From: Actinomycetota bacterium
GTDB taxonomy: Bacteria; Actinomycetota; Acidimicrobiia; Acidimicrobiales; Acidimicrobiaceae
Assembly: GCA_027318945.1 (NCBI GenBank)
Contig: DAHVOF010000096.1
Coordinates: 1-13,748, forward strand
Length of the DNA stretch: 13,748 bases
Reading direction: 5' to 3'
Each line of letters opens with the position of its first letter. Position 1 is the stretch's first letter. The position numbers and the translations under genes were made by a program. Positions 8,582 through 13,748 of this stretch are shown here, piece after piece. The notes under the pieces are model-generated. The model was not told the origin of the DNA. It was given only the letters and a program-made list of their open reading frames with translations, and ran no database searches.

Positions 8582-8719
8582 GTCGAAATACTTTGTGGGA
8601 TTTTCATGGACCGGCGAGGTTTCAAACAATTGGTATAGGCTTTAGCGAGATTTCAGCGCGGCGAGAGATGCGATTTACTTGAAGGCACGGTAGTTGAGTA
8701 ACTTTTACGTGGAGGAATA
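8582..8719 (+). other. yvcK-gap intergenic region lacking whiA
   Basis: This 138-nt gap is the longest in the window and is far too short for whiA (about 300 codons). It probably contains the promoter for the glycolytic genes, but no convincing -35/-10 pair is visible: TATAGG at 8634-8639 is the nearest to a -10 box and has no matching -35 element. I see no intrinsic terminator for yvcK and no remnant reading frame. Confidence 0.5.
8711..8715 (+). promoter_or_regulatory. Strong ribosome binding site of gap
   Basis: GGAGG lies 4 nt before the ATG at 8720, the best Shine-Dalgarno match in the window, consistent with high expression of GAPDH. Confidence 0.65.
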
Positions 8720-9742
8720 ATGACCCTAAGGGTTGGAATTAACGGCTTTGGGCGGATTGGCCGGAATTTTTACAGAGCGGTAAGAGCGACGGGCGCCGAC
8801 ATTGAAATAGTTGCAGTAAATGATCTAACTTCTGTGGCAACAAATGCGCACCTGTTGGCCTACGATTCGACGCTCGGAAGACTTGGCGTAAAAGTAAGCG
8901 TCGTTGACGATGGGATACTCGTGGGCGATAGTCTTCTCAGGGTCTACGGAGAGCGTGATCCCAAATCGTTGCCTTGGAACGATTTGGTCGTCGACGTGGT
9001 CATTGAATCCACGGGAATATTTACCGACGGCAAGTCCGCCACTGCGCATATAGAAGCTGGTGCAAAGAAGGTGATTATTTCGGCGCCGGCCACGAATGTC
9101 GACGAAACCTTTGTGGTCGGCGTAAACGACCACCTTTACGATTCCGGAAAACATCACGTAATCTCGAATGCTTCATGTACCACGAACTGTTTCGTTCCCA
9201 TGATGAAGGTTCTTGATGACTCTTTCGGTATCCGCAAAGGCCTCATGACAACTGTTCACGCCTATACAAACGATCAGAACCTTTTGGATCTGGCACACAA
9301 GGATTTGCGGAGGGCAAGAGCTGCGGCAGTCAATATCGTGCCATCGTCGACAGGTGCCGCAAAAGCGACGGGACTGGTGATGCCAAAATTGAAGGGGCAT
9401 TTAGACGGAACCTCCCTCCGTGTCCCCGTGCAAGATGGATCGATCACCGATGCCAACGTGATAGTAAATGGTTCGGTAACTGCAGGTGACGTAAACCTCG
9501 CCTTTAAAACAGCTTCCGAGTCCGGCAGCCTCGCTGGCGTCCTTGAATACTCGGAGTCGCCGCTTGTTTCATCGGATATAGTCGGTTCTCCCGCGTCGTG
9601 CACTTTCGATTCTCTTCTGACGATGGCAATGGACTTGGAAAACGGGTCTACCTTAGTCAAGGTATTCGGTTGGTACGACAACGAGTGGGGATATTCAAAC
9701 AGGCTTGTCGATCTTGCAATGCTCGTTGGGGCAGAATTTTAG
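8720..9742 (+). CDS. gap: Type I glyceraldehyde-3-phosphate dehydrogenase
   Basis: GAPDH converts glyceraldehyde-3-phosphate, NAD and phosphate to 1,3-bisphosphoglycerate in the cytoplasm, and runs in reverse in gluconeogenesis. The 340 residues fit the tetrameric type I family. The N-terminal NAD fold starts with GINGFGRIGRN, and the Asp in VAVNDL points to NAD rather than NADP preference. The active site is SNASCTTNC with Cys153, and the partner His180 lies in TTVHAYTNDQN, 27 residues later, exactly as in E. coli. Further family blocks are RRARAAAVNIVPSSTGAAK and the C-terminal WYDNEWGYSNR. The start has a strong Shine-Dalgarno. It is the first of three consecutive triose-phosphate genes; pgk follows after 57 nt. 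Only one GAPDH is visible here, so it may serve both directions (inference). Confidence 0.99.
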   Translation: MTLRVGINGFGRIGRNFYRAVRATGADIEIVAVNDLTSVATNAHLLAYDSTLGRLGVKVSVVDDGILVGDSLLRVYGERDPKSLPWNDLVVDVVIESTGIFTDGKSATAHIEAGAKKVIISAPATNVDETFVVGVNDHLYDSGKHHVISNASCTTNCFVPMMKVLDDSFGIRKGLMTTVHAYTNDQNLLDLAHKDLRRARAAAVNIVPSSTGAAKATGLVMPKLKGHLDGTSLRVPVQDGSITDANVIVNGSVTAGDVNLAFKTASESGSLAGVLEYSESPLVSSDIVGSPASCTFDSLLTMAMDLENGSTLVKVFGWYDNEWGYSNRLVDLAMLVGAEF

Positions 9743-9799
9743 GAGATCAGCTTTCACTATCGTAGCAATAGTGGCGGAAGCGGAGTTGGTAGGTATTAC

Positions 9800-10936
9800 A
9801 TGTTTATTCCACAGCTTGAGGATCTCGGCGACGTGCGTGGTAAAACAGTTCTTGTGCGCTGCGATTTCAACGTTCCCGTGGCGAGAAATGAGAACGGTGA
9901 GCTTGAGATCGTTGATGATTTTCGAATCCGCTCCTCGATTCCTACACTCAAGTGGCTTTTGGATCGCGGAGCGAAAGTCATCGCAACTTCCCACATAGGA
10001 AGACCGCACGGGAAGTATGACCCAGATCTGACAATAGCTCCGATGGCGAAACGCTTGCATGAGCTGCTACCGAAGGTTGAGGTAATGGAAAATCTTCGTT
10101 TCTCCAAGGGAGAAGAGGAGAACGATGACCAGTACGTCCGGGAGTTGATTCGAGGTGTAGACCTATACGTCGACGACGCATTTGGGGCTGCTCATCGTCA
10201 GCATGCTTCGATTGTTGGACCACCAAAATATATTAAGTCAGCAGCAGGACGATTGATGGCCAAGGAGGCCGAGGTCCTGTCAACATTGCTGGAAGCGCCG
10301 AATCGACCTTTCGTGGGCATAATGGGCGGATCTAAGGTATCTGACAAGATGGGCCTTATCCGCGCTCTGCTCGATAAGGTTGACAAGATGATCGTCGGGG
10401 GAGGGATGGCCTTCTCTTTCCTGGCGGCAACAGGCCATGGTGTAGGCAACTCCCTGGTTGAGCCTGACCAGTTCGTCCTGTGTAGGGAATTGATAGCTTC
10501 GAATGACAAGCTAATTTTGCCAATCGACTATGTCGCGCTGGACGCCAACGGCAAGTTCGGTCGAGAATGCAGGACGGGATCAGCCAAAATTTTCGAGCAT
10601 GAAATACCTGACCAGTGGAAGGGCCTTGACATCGGACCGAAGTCAATCCAAAAATTTGACGAGATTATCATGGGCGCAAAAACAGTTCTTTGGAACGGGC
10701 CGCTTGGGGTCTGTGAAGATCCTCGATTCTCTGCCGGCACTAAGGCCATAGCCAGTGCCGTAGCGCATTTCGGCGGCTTTTCGGTGGTCGGTGGCGGTGA
10801 TAGCGCCGCCGCGATAGAAGGGATGGGCCTTGCGGACAAGATCTCCCATCTTTCGACAGGCGGCGGGGCTTCGCTCGAGTTTCTCGAAAACGGAGATCTT
10901 CCAGGGCTTAGAGCGCTCAGAGAATCACCGTCGTGA
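9800..10936 (+). CDS. pgk: Phosphoglycerate kinase with shortened N-terminal domain
   Basis: PGK transfers phosphate from 1,3-bisphosphoglycerate to ADP, yielding ATP and 3-phosphoglycerate. The two-domain enzyme is recognisable from VRCDFNVP (19-26), the substrate-binding TSHIGRPHG (63-71), MENLRF (96-101), DAFGAAHRQHAS, GGSKVSDKMG, LWNGPLGVCE and the C-terminal nucleotide-binding blocks VGGGDSAAA and STGGGASLE. At 378 residues it is shorter than the usual 390-415. Most of the difference is in one place: after RLHELLP (85-91) the chain goes almost straight to VEVMENLRF, where E. coli and mycobacterial PGKs have about 20 more residues. The reading frame is intact on both sides and all recognisable substrate motifs remain, so the enzyme should be active. 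The ATG at 9800 has only a modest AGG upstream. tpiA follows after 67 nt. Confidence 0.98.
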   Translation: MFIPQLEDLGDVRGKTVLVRCDFNVPVARNENGELEIVDDFRIRSSIPTLKWLLDRGAKVIATSHIGRPHGKYDPDLTIAPMAKRLHELLPKVEVMENLRFSKGEEENDDQYVRELIRGVDLYVDDAFGAAHRQHASIVGPPKYIKSAAGRLMAKEAEVLSTLLEAPNRPFVGIMGGSKVSDKMGLIRALLDKVDKMIVGGGMAFSFLAATGHGVGNSLVEPDQFVLCRELIASNDKLILPIDYVALDANGKFGRECRTGSAKIFEHEIPDQWKGLDIGPKSIQKFDEIIMGAKTVLWNGPLGVCEDPRFSAGTKAIASAVAHFGGFSVVGGGDSAAAIEGMGLADKISHLSTGGGASLEFLENGDLPGLRALRESPS

Positions 10937-10959
10937 ATAGTTGCATTATTTTGACTATT
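10936..10959 (+). other. AT-rich inverted repeat after pgk
   Basis: AATAGT (10936-10941) and ACTATT (10954-10959) are perfect reverse complements around a 12-nt loop, directly at the pgk stop codon. The stem is short and AT-rich with only a few A residues following, so termination here is unlikely; it may be an mRNA-processing or chance structure. TTGACT at 10951-10956 resembles a -35 box, but no -10 box follows at a suitable distance. Confidence 0.25.
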
Positions 10960-10990
10960 AAAACAGATCACGCGAAGGTACGGGACACTC

Positions 10991-10998
10991 GAGGAAAG
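10991..10998 (+). promoter_or_regulatory. Ribosome binding site that sets the tpiA start
   Basis: GAGGAAAG ends 5 nt before the ATG at 11004. It supports this ATG even though the resulting protein is longer at the N-terminus than usual triose-phosphate isomerases. Confidence 0.6.
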
Positions 10999-11003
10999 AG
11001 CTT

Positions 11004-11813
11004 ATGGCGAAAGTAAGAAATGAGTTTGAACTAAAGCCAAATCCAAAGAGTGGTCGATATCGTTTGATCAGCGCCAATTGGAAGATGAATCTTAATCATT
11101 TAGAAGCAATTCGAAATGTTCAAAAACTCACTTTTCTTCTTAGGCCGGCTGATTACTCTTATACGGAAATTTCAATACATCCCCCATTTACCGATTTGCG
11201 GCCTCTTCAACTGCTCATTGACTCCGACCGCATGCGGTTTCGTTTAGGGGCTCAAAATTGCCATTTTGAGCCATCTGGAGCATACACGGGAGAGATATCC
11301 GCACCGATGCTAGCGAAGATGAGCGTTTCGCACGTGATCGTTGGACATTCCGAACGCCGTAAATACTTTGGTGAGAGCGATGACATGATACGCGCAAAGG
11401 TGGGTGCTGTGTTTGCGTCTCAAATGACTCCCATTATTTGCGTGGGAGAAAGTTTAGAGGAGAGAGAAGAGGCTCAGACTGAAGCCCGGATTCGTTCTCA
11501 GGTTGAGTCAGCGCTTTCATTTCTGGCGCCAGAGCTTGCGGAACGCTGCGTGATTGCTTACGAACCAATTTGGGCTATTGGAACCGGCGTGAGCGCAAAT
11601 CCGACCGATGCGCAAAAAGGAGCGCTAATCATACGAAGTGTGTTTGCGGACCTCTGGGGGACCGGTGTGGCAGACAAGGTACGAATACAATATGGGGGAT
11701 CTGTGAATCCAAGCAATGCCGCCGAATTTATGCAACTTGACGATATTGATGGGCTGCTCGTTGGTGGTGCTGCCCTGGACCCGGATTCCTTCGCTAGGAT
11801 TATCCAGGCGTAG
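11004..11813 (+). CDS. tpiA: Triose-phosphate isomerase with N-terminal extension
   Basis: TPI interconverts dihydroxyacetone phosphate and glyceraldehyde-3-phosphate. The 269 residues form the expected (beta/alpha)8 barrel with Asn25 and Lys27 in SANWKMN, the electrophile His115 in VGHSERR, the catalytic base Glu187 in AYEPIWAIGTG, and the phosphate-binding IQYGGSVNP and LLVGGAALDP near the end. The 72-residue spacing between His and Glu equals that of the classical enzyme. The catalytic NWK motif normally starts near residue 10; here about 15 extra, rather charged residues (AKVRNEFELKPNPKS) precede it. No other ATG in frame lies closer, and a good Shine-Dalgarno serves this start, so the extension looks real. 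It is not a signal peptide. It completes the gap-pgk-tpiA set, and secG follows after 89 nt. Confidence 0.98.
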   Translation: MAKVRNEFELKPNPKSGRYRLISANWKMNLNHLEAIRNVQKLTFLLRPADYSYTEISIHPPFTDLRPLQLLIDSDRMRFRLGAQNCHFEPSGAYTGEISAPMLAKMSVSHVIVGHSERRKYFGESDDMIRAKVGAVFASQMTPIICVGESLEEREEAQTEARIRSQVESALSFLAPELAERCVIAYEPIWAIGTGVSANPTDAQKGALIIRSVFADLWGTGVADKVRIQYGGSVNPSNAAEFMQLDDIDGLLVGGAALDPDSFARIIQA

Positions 11814-11902
11814 TTGCTATGGGAGTCTTGCGCCATTGGAGAAAGTACAAGGGGCCGGCACGAATTTGCCAGCTTTTCGGGTCAGGAAGGGCAGTTAATT
11901 AG

Positions 11903-12130
11903 ATGTTGACGGCCGTGTTGATTGTTATCCACCTCATCGTTTCGGTGGGATTGGTGCTCTTCATTTTGCTTCACTCAGGTAGAGGCGGTGGATTGTCGGA
12001 CATGTTTGGCGGCAGCATTGGATCTGCTGCAGCCGGTTCCACCGTGGTCGAGCGAAATTTAGATCGCATCACCATTGTGCTAATCGTGATTTTTGCTTTT
12101 ACGTCAGTTGCGTTGGGCCTGCGTCTTTAG
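11903..12130 (+). CDS. secG: Preprotein translocase subunit SecG
   Basis: SecG is the small auxiliary subunit of the SecYEG channel in the cytoplasmic membrane and stimulates SecA-driven export. The 75-residue protein has two hydrophobic segments (about 2-23 and 56-73) linked by a cytoplasmic loop with GRGGGLSDMFGG and VVERNLDRIT, the family signature in its actinobacterial form. Length and topology match the family. The ATG at 11903 has AGGAAGGG at 11884-11891, a somewhat long 11-nt spacing. Its place directly after tpiA is conserved in many Gram-positive bacteria. Confidence 0.95.
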   Translation: MLTAVLIVIHLIVSVGLVLFILLHSGRGGGLSDMFGGSIGSAAAGSTVVERNLDRITIVLIVIFAFTSVALGLRL

Positions 12131-12173
12131 TCCGGCCTGGTGGATGGGCAAATTGTTTCCGGTTCTTTCTCGG

Positions 12174-13748
12174 ATGAACCATAGAGTGCTCGGTAGGCTA
12201 CTGGTTTTGTCCCTGTGTCTTACGTCGGCATCCTGCGGTAGTTCCAGCATTGGTGTCGCTGGAACTACAACAACCTCGTCAACTTCTATAACAATTCTGC
12301 CGCAGATGACACAGCTGGCTTTTCCGGTACCATACCTTCCACAGAACTTTAATCCAAACACACCTGCGGGTGACCAGAGTGTGACACGGCAGATCATGGC
12401 GAACGTTTGGCCATCGGTGTTTTATGAAAATTCGAAATATCAACCCGTCTTGAATTCCACGTTAATGGACTCAGCGGAACTCGTGTCAACGAACCCCGAG
12501 GAAATTGTCTATAAGATAAACCCTAAGGCTGTTTGGAGTGATGGAGTTCCTATTTCGGCTGCTGATTTCATTTTTAACTGGAAAGCCCAGGCTGGAAGTG
12601 GAAAGCTTTTAGACGCCTCTAACGCACCATTTCTTGCCAACTCCACGATCGGTTACTCGGACATCAAGTCAATAAAGTCTTCCAACGGAGGCAAGACCGC
12701 TACCGTTGTGTTCCAGAAATACTTTTCCGAGTGGGAGTCGCTTTTCCAACCATTAGTTCCGGCGCACATAGCTGAGCGGGTAGGGTGGAATGCCGGTTTT
12801 GAACTCGCGACCCCCACGGTTGAGGTTGCCGGCGGTCCGTACGAAATTGACAAGGTGATACCGGGAAAGGAAGTCACACTTAACCGGAATCCTCGCTATT
12901 GGGGAAAACAAGCGGTAATTTCTCAAATTAAATTCGTCGATGATCCGAATCCTACCAAGTACGCAGCCCAGATGGCTGATGGATCATTAAATTTGATCGA
13001 TTCTCCTTCGACGGATTTGCTCTATTCCGATCTCAAGGTACTCCCAAACGTCGTGGTCCACCTGGTTCCGTCTTCATCCATCCAAGAGCTGATATTCAAT
13101 CTCTCCAGTGCTCCGCTATCCGATCCGAAAGTGCGCCAAGCAATCGCCCTTGGAATTGATCGGCAGGCAATTACCGGATCTGTGCTTGGAAGCTACGACG
13201 CAGGTGCCAAACCTGCAGGGAATAACATCTTTCAGCCGGGGTTGCAACAGTACCAGGATAATGGAAAAAGCTTTTTGACTGCGGATCCGTCACGCGCGGT
13301 GGCTACCCTTCTTGCGGATGGCTACAAGCGCTCAATCTCAGGAATCATGACCAAGAACGGCCAACCACTGGTTCTAAAAATTGCAGTGGATAGCGGGAAC
13401 GAGCAGCTACTGTACGTTGAGGAGTTGATAACCGAGGAGCTTTCGGCAATAGGGATAGTCGTGAACCCGGTGAACTTCCCGGCTAGCGTCCTTCAAAGTT
13501 CGGTGCTAAGTAAAGGCGACTTCGACATGGCCATAGTATCTGAGTCGGCATCACCAAACGCTGCCTTCCACGTGAGCCGATATCAGTCGAAATCTAACGG
13601 TTCTGGTGGTAATTACTCGAGATACTCGAGCAAGCAAGCGGACAGTCTGATTAGGAGTGCGGCCAGCGAGTTAGATCCGGCTTCATCAGATCTTGTCTAC
13701 AACGAGTTAGACCAACTTATCTGGAAGAATCTCCCGACGATTCCTCTC
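12174..13748 (+). CDS. ABC transporter substrate-binding lipoprotein, peptide/oligopeptide family (SBP_bac_5), 3' partial
   Basis: A solute-binding protein of the family that includes OppA and DppA, which captures peptides or other solutes outside the membrane and delivers them to an ABC permease. The frame stays open to the window end, giving 525 residues without a stop. The first 21 residues form a lipoprotein-type signal: basic start MNHR, hydrophobic stretch LLVLSLCL, then a candidate lipidated Cys21 followed by GSSS and a Ser/Thr-rich linker. The lipobox (SAS-C) is imperfect, with Ser at -3 instead of Leu/Val. Family blocks are YKINPKAVWSDGVPISAADF (113-132), GGPYEIDKVIPGKEVTLNRN (220-239), NPRYWG (239-244) and VRQAIALGIDRQAI (320-333). 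An in-frame ATG at 12144 would add 10 residues; 12174 is preferred because it gives a normal signal peptide, but neither has a good Shine-Dalgarno. Permease and ATPase genes, if present, lie downstream. The ligand is unknown. Confidence 0.9.
   Translation, partial: MNHRVLGRLLVLSLCLTSASCGSSSIGVAGTTTTSSTSITILPQMTQLAFPVPYLPQNFNPNTPAGDQSVTRQIMANVWPSVFYENSKYQPVLNSTLMDSAELVSTNPEEIVYKINPKAVWSDGVPISAADFIFNWKAQAGSGKLLDASNAPFLANSTIGYSDIKSIKSSNGGKTATVVFQKYFSEWESLFQPLVPAHIAERVGWNAGFELATPTVEVAGGPYEIDKVIPGKEVTLNRNPRYWGKQAVISQIKFVDDPNPTKYAAQMADGSLNLIDSPSTDLLYSDLKVLPNVVVHLVPSSSIQELIFNLSSAPLSDPKVRQAIALGIDRQAITGSVLGSYDAGAKPAGNNIFQPGLQQYQDNGKSFLTADPSRAVATLLADGYKRSISGIMTKNGQPLVLKIAVDSGNEQLLYVEELITEELSAIGIVVNPVNFPASVLQSSVLSKGDFDMAIVSESASPNAAFHVSRYQSKSNGSGGNYSRYSSKQADSLIRSAASELDPASSDLVYNELDQLIWKNLPTIPL

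Noticed and set aside
8679..8708. Possible gap promoter with TTGAAG as -35 box
   Set aside because: The expected -10 position holds only CTTTTA/TTTTAC, and transcription would start within or after the ribosome binding site.
11879..11894. GGGTCAGGAAGGGCAG before secG, reminiscent of the SRP RNA apical loop (GTCAGG...GGAAG...GCAG)
   Set aside because: The conserved spacing and the flanking complementary arms of a small SRP RNA are missing; the segment more simply contains the secG ribosome binding site.

Overview
The window is a stretch of about 13.7 kb of bacterial chromosome at roughly 50% G+C. All eleven supported genes lie on the + strand and are tightly packed; no gap exceeds 140 bases. 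The order uvrA-uvrC-(methyltransferase)-rapZ-yvcK-gap-pgk-tpiA-secG is the housekeeping neighbourhood known from Actinobacteria and, in part, Firmicutes. Details point to Actinobacteria: YvcK opens with GGGHG, RapZ has Arg in place of Lys in its Walker A loop, and SecG has the GGGLSDMFGG and ERNLDRIT segments. The moderate G+C and the sequence style suggest a deep lineage such as Acidimicrobiia. That placement is inference, not proof.

Layout. Positions 1-1167 hold the 3' part of an FAD-linked D-2-hydroxyacid dehydrogenase. Positions 1215-5977 hold uvrA and uvrC, two of the three nucleotide-excision-repair proteins; uvrB is not here. Positions 6002-6769 hold a class I SAM-dependent methyltransferase of unknown substrate. 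Positions 6831-8581 hold rapZ and yvcK, 2 nt apart and probably translationally coupled. Positions 8720-11813 hold gap, pgk and tpiA, three consecutive lower-glycolysis/triose enzymes. Positions 11903-12130 hold secG, a subunit of the protein-export channel. From 12174 to the end runs a peptide/oligopeptide-type ABC transporter substrate-binding lipoprotein, cut off by the window edge.

How they work together. UvrA finds lesions and UvrC makes the dual incisions. RapZ and YvcK are linked in other bacteria to amino-sugar/cell-envelope and carbon-flux control. GAPDH, PGK and TPI handle triose phosphates in glycolysis and gluconeogenesis. SecG helps export proteins, which would include the lipoprotein encoded next to it.

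Mostly this is an ordinary core-genome region, and I see no mobile element, CRISPR array, RNA gene or clear new system. The points worth a second look are: whiA, usually found right after yvcK in Actinobacteria, is missing from the 138-nt yvcK-gap interval; a methyltransferase sits between uvrC and rapZ; PGK lacks about 20 residues of its N-terminal domain; TPI has an N-terminal extension supported by a good ribosome binding site; and a two-part stem-loop spans the uvrC stop and the methyltransferase start.
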